6,113 nt of DNA from Thermodesulfobacteriaceae bacterium (GCA_012961845.1 DTYO01000273.1:1-6113), one strand, 5' to 3'. Shown: positions 1-6,102, numbered from the stretch's first letter. Numbers and translations: made by a program. Notes: generated from the letters alone by a model not told the origin.

Positions 1-586
1 ATTTGAATACAGGCGGGGATATAAATTCAGCACTTACGCAACATGGTGGATCCGACAGGCCATTACCAGGGCAATAGCCGACCAGTCCAGAACCATCCGC
101 ATACCAGTCCACATGGTGGAAACCATAAACAAGGTCATGATGGCGGCCAGGACTATTGTCCAGGAGACAGGCATGGAGCCTGAACCTGAACAGGTAGCAG
201 AACATCTGGGCCTGCCCAGGGAAAAAATAGCTCAGGTGTTCAAAATGGCCAAGGATCCCATATCTCTGGAAACGCCCATGGGTCCTGACGAAGACGGGCA
301 GCTGGTGGATTTCATCGAAGACAAGGATTCACCCTCGCCCGATGAAAAGGCACTGGCGGCAGGCCTGGTGGAACAGACCAGGATCGCTCTTTCCACACTG
401 ACTCCCCGCGAGGAAAAAATCCTTCGCATGCGCTTCGGAATAGGAGAACAAACAGATCATACCTTGGAGGAGGTGGGAAGAAATTTTCTGGTCACCAGGG
501 AACGAATCCGGCAGATAGAGGCCAAGGCTCTGAACAAACTGCGTCATCCCAGCAGAAGCAGTGTACTGAAAAAATTTGTGAGCTGA
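1..586 (+). CDS. rpoD: RNA polymerase primary sigma factor RpoD (sigma70), C-terminal part
   Basis: This is the housekeeping sigma factor, which directs RNA polymerase to -35/-10 promoters. Only the last 194 residues are present; the reading frame enters at base 2 and the N-terminal regions lie before the window. The fragment opens in region 2.3/2.4 (FEYRRGYKFSTYATWWIRQA, then TRAIADQSRTIRIPVHM), which melts and reads the -10 box. Region 3 follows (MVETINK...PEPEQVAEHLGL), then the linker PISLETP...DFIED. Region 4 is TPREEKILRMRFGI and the helix-turn-helix VTRERIRQIEAKAL near fragment residues 164-177, then LRHPSRS. The internal ATG at 113 is not the true start, because the conserved sequence continues upstream of it in frame. 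Two residues in region 4.2 depart from the usual pattern: Leu where Asp normally precedes VTRER, and Asn where Arg normally follows EAKAL. Identity is very secure; the standard length cannot be judged. Confidence 0.97.
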   Translation, partial: FEYRRGYKFSTYATWWIRQAITRAIADQSRTIRIPVHMVETINKVMMAARTIVQETGMEPEPEQVAEHLGLPREKIAQVFKMAKDPISLETPMGPDEDGQLVDFIEDKDSPSPDEKALAAGLVEQTRIALSTLTPREEKILRMRFGIGEQTDHTLEEVGRNFLVTRERIRQIEAKALNKLRHPSRSSVLKKFVS

Positions 587-1196
587 GATTCTGATCAGTA
601 AGCACTCTGTGTTGAAACTTATACAGAGGCCGGTGGGTATGGCGTGGTATCCCTGTATTTTCCCCGGATTAGTGGGGTTGCGGGTGTGCCGGAGATGCAG
701 AGCGGAAAGGGCCTGGACTTGCTTTGGTACTTAAGGCCCCTGACAGTGCAGAAGATCAGGTTATATCGCCGAGCCCTTGGAGCTTCATTGATTGCTGTCC
801 CCGTTCGATCAGTTTATGTCTGCAAAATATAAAAAACATGCCTTTTCCCACAGCTGTTTCGTGGATGAAGGTGGCCGAAACGCGGATTCCTTCCATGTTT
901 CTAAGCTGACCCTGATGGTTGTTCAGGCCGGGATGTAACTGCCCGCAGGTGGAAAACATTCTAGGGCTCCCTCGTTCCAGCCACTGCTTTTCCATACATA
1001 CCCTGCATTTCCGGGTATTCACTCTATTGTCACTTTCATGTCTTAAGTTGCTCTCAACCATATCGGATTCCTGTGGAATACCGCAGACTCCGGATGTGTT
1101 CTGTAAATAAGCACAGGCAAACATTTATCCCGGATTATCCAATGATCTGAGGCGGATGCACAGGACGCAGTGGCTTGCGGCACATATAACAGGATT
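587..1196. other. Convergent intergenic region without a supported gene
   Basis: This stretch lies between the 3' ends of rpoD (+) and the ATPase gene (-), so both transcripts run into it. I find no tRNA, no recognisable protein and no classical terminator. Short inverted repeats are present: CTCTGT/ACAGAG at 605-610 and 623-628 with an 8-bp stem including a wobble, GTTTCG/CGAAAC at 856-861 and 876-881, and ATTCC/GGAAT at 1067-1071 and 1075-1079. None is directly followed by a T-run. An A6 run at 831-836 would read as T6 on the minus strand, downstream of the ATPase gene, but no good hairpin abuts it. The longest open frame is 122 codons on the minus strand (756-1124); I do not recognise its product. 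Confidence 0.7.
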
Positions 1197-2936
1197 CTAT
1201 GAAGTAACCCTGACAATTTCTTCTATGGTTGTAATGCCTTCAGTGAGTTTTCTGCAGGCATCCTGGCGGAGAGAGGTCATTCCTTCGCTGACGGCCTGTT
1301 TGCGAATGAGGCTTTCATCTGTCTGATTGTGTATCATTTCTCTGATCATATCCGATACCGCCAGGACTTCATAGATACCGGTTCTGCCCCAGTATCCGGT
1401 ATTGCGGCACCGGCTACATCCCTTGCCCTTGATTACCTTCAGATATTCCGATTCCGGCATGCAGCCGATGCTTTTCAGGCGTGCTGAAGAAACGACGAAG
1501 GATTCCGAGCATTTTATGCAGTTCCTTCGCACCAGGCGCTGTCCAACGACTCCCAACAGGGTGGATGCTATCAGGTAGGATTCCAGGCCCAGATCCCTCA
1601 GTCTGGTTATTGCGCTTACTGCATCATTGGTATGGAGGGTGGAGAATACCATGTGACCGGTCAGGGCGGCCTGGACGGCATAACGGGCGGTCTCGGGGTC
1701 CCGGATTTCCCCTATCATCACTATGTCAGGATCCTGTCTCAGGATATTCCTCAGTATAGATGAGAAAGTAATACCTGCCTGGGGTTGAACGGCTATCTGA
1801 TTGAAATCTTCATATACCATTTCTATGGGATCTTCTACAGTGACAATGTTGATCTGAGGGGTACTCAGATGTCGCAGGGTAGAATACAGCGTAGTGGATT
1901 TTCCGCTGCCCGTTGGCCCGGTCATCAGTATCATCCCGTACGTATTGCTGATGAAGCTCTGGTATGCCGTGAGATCTCTTTTTGAAAAGCCGAGATCTTC
2001 AAGGTCTGCAAACAGTATCTCCGGACTCTGAAGACGTAGAACTGTTTTTTCTCCGAAAGCCACTGGTACTGTCGAAACGCGGACTTCCGCCTCGTCGTCT
2101 CCGCTGGCGATCTTTATGCGTCCGTCCTGGGGTTTGCGTTTTTCTGCTATGTCTAGTCTGGACATTGTCTTTATCCTAGTACATACGGCATCGTGCACTA
2201 TCCTGGGAATACTGTAAATCGTGTGCAGGACGCCGTCGATTCGGATTCGTATCAGCGATTCCCTGCGCCTTGGCTCTATATGGATGTCGCTTGCCCTCTG
2301 ATCCAGGGCATACTGAAAGAGATGGTCCACTGCCTTATGGATGTACTGGTCCGATTCCACGGCTGCAGGGTCTGCCAGTTGAACCAGTTGTTCCAGGTTT
2401 GCAATGTCGACTGTCGGGGCCTTAAGGACATTTTCAGCGGCTGCAATGGATTTTCTGAAGTCAAAAAACTCCATTATAATCCGTTCTATGTCGCCTCTGG
2501 GTGTAACCGAAATCGTGGTGGTTATTTTGCACGCCCTCTCCAGGTCTTCTTTCAGCTCCCGGTCCATGGGGTCGTAGCATACCAGCTCCAGTGTCCCGTT
2601 TTTCCGTGAATACGGTAGCACCAGGCGCTTCTGCGCAAAAGATGCCGGAAGAGTCTTCGTGACTACTTCCATGTCCAGGCGGACCGGATCAAGGCGTCTG
2701 AAGGTCCAGCCCTGATCCAGGGCTATTGCCTCAAGAATATCAGGTTCTTCGAGGATGATCTGTTCTGAATCTGCTCTGACCAGCCGGAGTGAAGTCAGCC
2801 ACTGTACTATGTCCTGTCCTCTCCTTCGTGGTATGGAGAGCCTAGAAGAGAGCCTGGCGATTTGTTTTTTTGAAAGAAGACCTTTTTTTTCCAAAAGGGG
2901 AAATATATACTTGGGGTCGTGGTAGGGATGCGGCAT
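1197..2936 (-). CDS. GspE/PulE/PilB-family secretion or type IV pilus assembly ATPase
   Basis: This is a hexameric cytoplasmic ATPase that powers pseudopilus or pilus assembly at the inner membrane. At 579 residues it is full length for the family. Residues about 10-155 form the N-terminal MshEN/GspE_N-type domain. The core follows: RASDIHIEP at 214-222, Walker A GPTGSGKST at 340-348, Asp box TVEDPIE at 366-372, Walker B DPDIVMIGEIRD at 402-413 with catalytic-type E410, and His box TGHMVFSTLHTNDA at 426-439. A zinc tetracysteine motif is seen as C473-x2-C476 and C507-x2-C510. It begins with ATG at 2936-2934; no good Shine-Dalgarno precedes it, and a perfect TATAAT lies only 13 bp upstream, so translation may be nearly leaderless. 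Codons about 16-24 carry A8 and A7 tracts (minus strand). The gene is alone here, with no gspF, gspG or pil partners in view, so GspE and PilB cannot be told apart from context. Family very secure, system uncertain. Confidence 0.94.
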   Translation of the reverse strand: MPHPYHDPKYIFPLLEKKGLLSKKQIARLSSRLSIPRRRGQDIVQWLTSLRLVRADSEQIILEEPDILEAIALDQGWTFRRLDPVRLDMEVVTKTLPASFAQKRLVLPYSRKNGTLELVCYDPMDRELKEDLERACKITTTISVTPRGDIERIIMEFFDFRKSIAAAENVLKAPTVDIANLEQLVQLADPAAVESDQYIHKAVDHLFQYALDQRASDIHIEPRRRESLIRIRIDGVLHTIYSIPRIVHDAVCTRIKTMSRLDIAEKRKPQDGRIKIASGDDEAEVRVSTVPVAFGEKTVLRLQSPEILFADLEDLGFSKRDLTAYQSFISNTYGMILMTGPTGSGKSTTLYSTLRHLSTPQINIVTVEDPIEMVYEDFNQIAVQPQAGITFSSILRNILRQDPDIVMIGEIRDPETARYAVQAALTGHMVFSTLHTNDAVSAITRLRDLGLESYLIASTLLGVVGQRLVRRNCIKCSESFVVSSARLKSIGCMPESEYLKVIKGKGCSRCRNTGYWGRTGIYEVLAVSDMIREMIHNQTDESLIRKQAVSEGMTSLRQDACRKLTEGITTIEEIVRVTS

Positions 2937-2949
2937 TTGATCTGGCAGT

Positions 2950-2955
2950 ATTATA
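2950..2955 (-). promoter_or_regulatory. Perfect -10 box (TATAAT) upstream of the ATPase gene
   Basis: The minus strand reads TATAAT exactly, 13 bp before the ATG. No TTGACA-like hexamer lies 16-18 bp upstream; the sequence there is A-rich (AAAAAG). A start about 7 nt beyond this box would leave only about 6 nt of untranslated leader. It is a sequence match only; the missing -35 weakens it. Confidence 0.45.
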
Positions 2956-2980
2956 TGTGTGCACTCAGTCTGCTTTTTGG

Positions 2981-3009
2981 TTGAACAATAGGGACAGTAG
3001 GTTTTTAAT
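2981..3009 (+). promoter_or_regulatory. Candidate sigma70 promoter for prmA
   Basis: The -35-like TTGAAC lies at 2981-2986 and the -10-like TTTAAT at 3004-3009, with a 17-bp spacer. They match consensus at 4 of 6 and 5 of 6 positions. The predicted start is near 3016, giving a prmA leader of about 144 nt. The site is back to back with the ATPase promoter, so the two units diverge from about 50 bp of shared DNA. Confidence 0.5.
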
Positions 3010-3021
3010 ATTCATCGGATG

Positions 3022-3064
3022 AAACCTGAAATATCTGGAGGCAGCCTCTGAAGATATGGTTTTT
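3022..3064 (+). terminator. Hairpin plus T5 in the prmA leader (attenuator or terminator-like)
   Basis: A stem forms from ATATCT (3031-3036) with AGATAT (3052-3057), and GAGG (3038-3041) with CCTC (3045-3048) around a CAG loop. It has an asymmetric internal loop of one versus three nucleotides. GG and T5 (3060-3064) follow directly. AAACC at 3022-3026 can also pair with GGTTT at 3058-3062, lengthening the stem past a TGAA bulge. It lies just after the predicted prmA transcription start, and no upstream plus-strand gene ends here. It therefore fits attenuation, or a short leader RNA, better than an ordinary gene-end terminator. Confidence 0.4.
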
Positions 3065-3142
3065 GTCCGGGAGTGTCTGATAGGATCGGCTTTTCACCCC
3101 CATCTCCGTGCCGGGGCGAAAGAAGGTCCTCATTTCCGGACA
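3064..3142 (+). promoter_or_regulatory. Long-range RNA helix upstream of the prmA ribosome binding site
   Basis: TGTCCGG (3064-3070) is perfectly complementary to CCGGACA (3136-3142). Extension to 3073/3133 adds one A-T pair and two G-T wobbles, giving ten pairs around a loop of about 59 nt. The loop contains TCCTC (3127-3131), which is exactly complementary to GAGGA of the prmA Shine-Dalgarno (3152-3156). The helix and the Shine-Dalgarno pairing together would make a pseudoknot-like arrangement. The pairing is visible in the sequence; any regulatory role is inference. Confidence 0.3.
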
Positions 3143-3159
3143 GTCACTGAAGAGGAAGT

Positions 3160-4101
3160 ATGAATCAGGAAGACAGTGGATGGACTGAAATAATTATTCA
3201 TGTTTCTGAAGAGAATGCCGATGCAGTATCGGATTTTCTCATTTCCCACCTGGGAAGGGGAGTTATGCTGGAAGAAGGGGAGATGTATCCTGGGGCGGAG
3301 GTCAGACACAGTATTCATATTCATGCATTTGCCGACCGGGATGAAATAGAATCCGGATTCATGGACGAGCTCGACGATTATCTTGCCGGTATCAGGGAGG
3401 TGGCCGGGAATGATTCCGCTGTCATATGTCGGACGGGAACAATCATGGAGGCAGACTGGAGGGACTGCTGGAAAAAGCATTTTAGGCCTATCAGAGTCGG
3501 GAGAAGGTTTCTGGTAAAGCCCTCCTGGGAAAAGCCGGTACAGGATCGGAGTGCTCTGGTTCTCGAAATAGACCCTGGACAGGCTTTTGGAGTAGGAACC
3601 CATGCTTCAACCGCCCTGGTGCTTGAAACAATGGAAGAACTGTGTGAAGGGTCCGGATGGATGGATGAATATGAGGCCTGCAATATCGGATTGAGTGTCA
3701 TGGACCTGGGAACCGGTACTGGTATTTTAGGCATAGCTGCGGCGAAGCTGGGGGCGGGTCGTGTGCTCTGTCTGGAAACGGATCCCCAGGCACTTGCCGT
3801 TGCCAGGCGTAATGCTCTTGTAAACGGTGTCGCCCATATCCTGGAGGTGGAGGCGGATCCAGTGGATGAGGTGAATGAAAAATTTCAACTCATTGTGGCA
3901 AACCTGGATCGGGACACTCTGATCACTCTTGCAGAGTCGATCTCCCGTTGTCTTTCAGACAATGGCAGGCTCATAGTCTCCGGGATACTGGTCCGGCACA
4001 GGGAGGCAGTCATGCAGGCCTTCTCCGGTTGCGGTCTCCATGAAATTCGATGGAGAACCGACCTGCAGACCGGGGAATGGGCATGTATGGTATTCGCCTG
4101 A
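3160..4101 (+). CDS. prmA: Ribosomal protein L11 methyltransferase PrmA
   Basis: PrmA is an S-adenosylmethionine-dependent enzyme that trimethylates ribosomal protein L11 in the cytoplasm. The 313-residue length is normal. Residues about 1-105 form the substrate-recognition domain, beginning WTEIIIHV and ending near the family-typical W100-x3-W104-K motif. The catalytic domain has DPGQAFGVGTH at 138-148, the SAM-binding glycine motif MDLGTGTGILGIAAAKLGAG at 181-200, the acidic ETDPQAL at 206-212, IVANL at 245-249 and SGIL at 274-277. The IVANL segment continues as DRDTL where many homologues have NILA-like residues, a tolerated variation. The start is fixed at 3160 because an in-frame TGA lies at 3148-3150 and no other start codon lies between. 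The Shine-Dalgarno GAGGA at 3152-3156 is slightly close, 3 nt from the ATG. It sits first in a probable operon with rsmE, behind a structured leader. Confidence 0.95.
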   Translation: MNQEDSGWTEIIIHVSEENADAVSDFLISHLGRGVMLEEGEMYPGAEVRHSIHIHAFADRDEIESGFMDELDDYLAGIREVAGNDSAVICRTGTIMEADWRDCWKKHFRPIRVGRRFLVKPSWEKPVQDRSALVLEIDPGQAFGVGTHASTALVLETMEELCEGSGWMDEYEACNIGLSVMDLGTGTGILGIAAAKLGAGRVLCLETDPQALAVARRNALVNGVAHILEVEADPVDEVNEKFQLIVANLDRDTLITLAESISRCLSDNGRLIVSGILVRHREAVMQAFSGCGLHEIRWRTDLQTGEWACMVFA

Positions 4102-4103
4102 GG
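4099..4103 (+). promoter_or_regulatory. rsmE ribosome binding site overlapping the prmA stop codon
   Basis: TGAGG at 4099-4103 includes the TGA stop of prmA and lies 7 nt before the rsmE ATG. Ribosomes ending prmA therefore finish on the rsmE initiation signal, which suggests translational coupling and fixes the rsmE start at 4111. Confidence 0.7.
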
Positions 4104-4110
4104 CCGCTTT

Positions 4111-4875
4111 ATGGCACTTCCCAGGTTTTTCGTGTCCAGTGATGTGTTTCTTAATGGGAGCACTGAAATATCGTTGACTGGATCCGAGGTCCGTCACATG
4201 ATAAGGGTACTCCGCCTGGCCAGAGGTGCTGAGGTGAAACTTCTCGACGGCAGGGGCGGTCTGGCCACGGCGTATATCGTATCTGTTTCCGGCGGAGAAG
4301 TACGCCTTGCCATTGATGAAGTATATGGAACCGTGAACGATCTCCTCCCGCTGGCACTGGTGTGCGCCGTCCTCAAGGGATCCAGGATGGATATGTTGAT
4401 ACAGAAGGCCGTTGAGTTCGGTGCTGCGGTGATTCGCCCTGTCATAACTGAACGCACGGTTGTAAAACTGGATCGGAAAGCAAGGAACAACAGGCTGGTC
4501 CGATGGCGGGAGATAGCCCGGCAGGCCCTGAAACAGTGCCGGGGGGTGTTTCTGCCGGAAATTTACCCTGTCTCCGGATTGGGTGAGGCACTGAATTTGC
4601 CTGATATGAAGGTGAAAATCGTATTGAGTGAGTCTGAAACCGACAGGTCTCTTCTGGGGGCCTGGAAGGAACAGGGTTGGGGCGAACCGATTGCTTTGCT
4701 GGTAGGGCCTGAGGGGGGGTTTACCCACGAAGAGCTTGAGACTGTCCGCGGGGCAGGATTCATCGGAGCTACCATGGGGCGGAAGATTCTTCGTGCCGAA
4801 ACAGCGGCTATCGGGGCAGCAGGTGTCGTGGCAGCCGTAACTGTTGCAGGAAAATGTGGCGATTCCCTGCCATAA
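4111..4875 (+). CDS. rsmE: 16S rRNA (uracil-1498-N3)-methyltransferase RsmE
   Basis: RsmE methylates N3 of U1498 in helix 44 of 16S rRNA, on the assembled small subunit. It belongs to the SPOUT family, whose C-terminal trefoil knot binds S-adenosylmethionine. The 254 residues match the family length. The N-terminal PUA-like domain (about 1-75) shows RFFV, LTGSEVRHMIRVLRLARGAEV and LLDGRG. The SPOUT domain shows VLKGSRMDMLIQKAVEFGA (88-106), IRPVITERTVV (108-118), RWREIARQALKQC (131-143) and FLPEI (147-151). The knot signatures are LVGPEGGF (197-204), E-E-L-E and MGRKILRAETA (222-232), where LGPRILRTETA is more usual. It lies 9 nt after prmA, a common pairing of the two methyltransferases, and is probably translated by coupling with it. 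No clear terminator follows before the PgsA-like gene. Confidence 0.95.
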   Translation: MALPRFFVSSDVFLNGSTEISLTGSEVRHMIRVLRLARGAEVKLLDGRGGLATAYIVSVSGGEVRLAIDEVYGTVNDLLPLALVCAVLKGSRMDMLIQKAVEFGAAVIRPVITERTVVKLDRKARNNRLVRWREIARQALKQCRGVFLPEIYPVSGLGEALNLPDMKVKIVLSESETDRSLLGAWKEQGWGEPIALLVGPEGGFTHEELETVRGAGFIGATMGRKILRAETAAIGAAGVVAAVTVAGKCGDSLP

Positions 4876-4941
4876 TCCTGTTTCAGACTGTAACTGATAA
4901 GAACATTTCGTTTCTCTTGTCTCCTGTGGAGGACCGGATAG

Positions 4942-5010
4942 TTGTTGATCCATGCTGTCTGTCACGGGATACATAGGGGATACATAGAAGGGAGCAGCCT
5001 GCTGAAATGA
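4942..5010 (+). CDS. Possible 22-codon leader ORF ahead of the PgsA-like gene
   Basis: A short frame opens with TTG-TTG at 4942, 9 nt after a strong Shine-Dalgarno-like GGAGG (4928-4932). It ends with TGA at 5008-5010, overlapping the downstream ATG as ATGA. The product would be 22 residues (MLIHAVCHGIHRGYIEGSSL plus LK) with no recognisable motif. An in-frame TAG sits directly before the TTG, so the frame cannot be longer. It could couple translation into the PgsA-like gene, whose own GGAG (4991-4994) is 12 nt from its ATG, a rather long spacing. A frame this short may be chance, and TTG starts are uncommon. Confidence 0.2.
   Translation: MLIHAVCHGIHRGYIEGSSLLK
4966..4987 (+). repeat. Perfect 11-bp tandem duplication
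   Basis: The unit GGGATACATAG occurs twice with no gap, at 4966-4976 and 4977-4987, just before the ribosome binding region of the PgsA-like gene. The 11-bp period is about one helical turn. It may be a replication-slippage duplication or a paired protein-binding site; the sequence alone does not decide. Confidence 0.9.
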
Positions 5011-6056
5011 AGCTCAGGGCCAACCATCTGACCTTGCTCAGAATACTCCTGCTGCCCTTTCCATATTTTCTGGTTTACGGAGACAGGTGGTCCAGGGTTG
5101 CGGCTCTAATCGCTTTTGCCTTTCTCGGCCTGACTGATTACCTGGACGGCTTGCTTGCAAGACGTGACGGCGGTACCTCTCTGGGCAGACTGCTTGACCC
5201 CATAGCAGACAAAATCTTCATCGCCGTGACTCTCATCCCTCTGGTGGATCTGGGGCTGCTGCCCCTCTGGATGGTGTGGCCTATTTTCCTCCGTGAATTC
5301 CTGGTGACGGAGCTGCGGAACGTCCTTATCGGTACGGAAAAGCAGCTTCAGGTAACCGAGCTGGCCAAGATAAAGACGACTGTTCAGATGATAGGGGCAG
5401 GACTGATTCTGCTGACTGATACGTTTCCTGAGAGGAGTGTAAGCGTGGCATTTCTTGCAGGTGCCCTGCTGGCCACTGTTTTCATCGCTGTTGGAACGTA
5501 TCTGAAAGAAGGGGAGCTTTCCAGCAGGTTGAGGGTTGCCATGGGGTTGCTGGGGGTCGGCTTTGCTGTGGCCCTGCTGCTGGAGTCTGAGAATATAATC
5601 CTGGTCTACGGTCTGATCATGCTCGCTATAACCTGGGCATCGGGTTTCCAGTATTTCAGGATAGGGTTTCCCGTCTGCATGGGAAAAGGTTGGAAGTCCG
5701 TTGTGAGGCTTGCTGCCTCCATTGTATTGCCGCTGGTGTCCCTGGCTCTGATGCCGGTGATGCCTCCTGCAGCGGAATCGGCTACAGGTCTGATAGTGCT
5801 GATTCTGGCCATCGAATTTGTCAGCCAGGGGCTGGACATGTGGGCTGTACAGGAGAATGAGCCAGATATATCATGGGTCAAGAGAATGGTTGCCGTTCCT
5901 GCAGCCCTGGCCGTGGCAGCCTTTGGCATAATTTCGTATGGTCTTCTTTTGACAGTCCCGGTCTTTATCTGGATTACGGCGGGCTTGTGTCTGGCCTATG
6001 CCTTGATAGACATGTGGGTGCACAGGAGGCTCATTGTGAGAGGGCATGCCGTATAG
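5007..6056 (+). CDS. PgsA-like CDP-alcohol phosphatidyltransferase with long membrane C-terminal extension
   Basis: Residues about 1-170 match the CDP-alcohol phosphatidyltransferase family. Its member PgsA makes phosphatidylglycerol phosphate from CDP-diacylglycerol and glycerol-3-phosphate in the inner membrane. The catalytic signature is D44-x2-D47-G48-x2-A51-R52...G60-x3-D64-x3-D68. PgsA-type support comes from the N-terminal N-x-L-T-x2-R segment, LREF at 95-98 and KIKTTVQM at 121-128. There are seven residues between AR and G60 where the textbook motif has eight. At 349 residues it is nearly twice the usual 180-200. The rest, about 175-349, holds about five or six further hydrophobic segments (near 176-192, 195-213, 233-252, 259-275, 293-314 and 316-336) that I do not recognise. 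The start is ATG 5007, with GGAG 12 nt upstream; an in-frame TAG at 4974 and no other start codon exclude a longer form. The substrate alcohol is inferred, so I give no symbol. Confidence 0.88.
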   Translation: MKLRANHLTLLRILLLPFPYFLVYGDRWSRVAALIAFAFLGLTDYLDGLLARRDGGTSLGRLLDPIADKIFIAVTLIPLVDLGLLPLWMVWPIFLREFLVTELRNVLIGTEKQLQVTELAKIKTTVQMIGAGLILLTDTFPERSVSVAFLAGALLATVFIAVGTYLKEGELSSRLRVAMGLLGVGFAVALLLESENIILVYGLIMLAITWASGFQYFRIGFPVCMGKGWKSVVRLAASIVLPLVSLALMPVMPPAAESATGLIVLILAIEFVSQGLDMWAVQENEPDISWVKRMVAVPAALAVAAFGIISYGLLLTVPVFIWITAGLCLAYALIDMWVHRRLIVRGHAV

Positions 6057-6065
6057 CAGTGCAGT

Positions 6066-6102
6066 CTGTGCTGGTATCCAGTGACAGCCTCAGAATTTTT
6101 TT
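6066..6102 (+). terminator. Possible weak intrinsic terminator after the PgsA-like gene
   Basis: CTGTGCTGG (6066-6074) can pair with CCAGTGACAG (6078-6087) around a TAT loop, with one bulged A and two G-T wobbles. T7 follows at 6096-6102, but eight non-T bases separate stem and T-run, which is longer than in efficient terminators. It lies 9 nt after the stop codon and suits an operon end. Confidence 0.3.

Noticed and set aside
605..628. Inverted repeat CTCTGT/ACAGAG as an rpoD terminator
   Set aside because: The stem is short and A-T rich at its inner end, and is followed by GCCGGTGGG rather than a T-run.
798..811. CCCCGTTCGATCAG resembling a tRNA T-loop
   Set aside because: The flanking bases do not form a T-stem, and no acceptor, D or anticodon arm can be found around it.
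831..881. Minus-strand T6 with upstream inverted repeat as a terminator for the ATPase gene
   Set aside because: The GTTTCG/CGAAAC stem ends about 20 nt from the T-run and has a 14-nt loop, so it is not a credible intrinsic terminator.
756..1124. 122-codon minus-strand open frame in the convergent gap
   Set aside because: The product matches no family I recognise, its composition is not clearly protein-like, and competing frames on the plus strand are almost as open. I kept it as a question within the gap rather than as a gene.
1481..2609. Several plus-strand open frames of 65-138 codons inside the ATPase gene
   Set aside because: They lie antisense to a fully motif-supported coding sequence and show no recognisable domains.
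4917..4944. TTGTCT with a TAGTTG hexamer as a promoter for the PgsA-like gene
   Set aside because: The -10 match is poor and no better pair is found, so a separate promoter is not supported.
3955..4974. 339-codon minus-strand open frame opposite rsmE
   Set aside because: It is antisense to rsmE and the end of prmA, both well supported. Its product is rich in Gln, Pro, His and Ser, typical of a shadow frame in a well-used coding strand.
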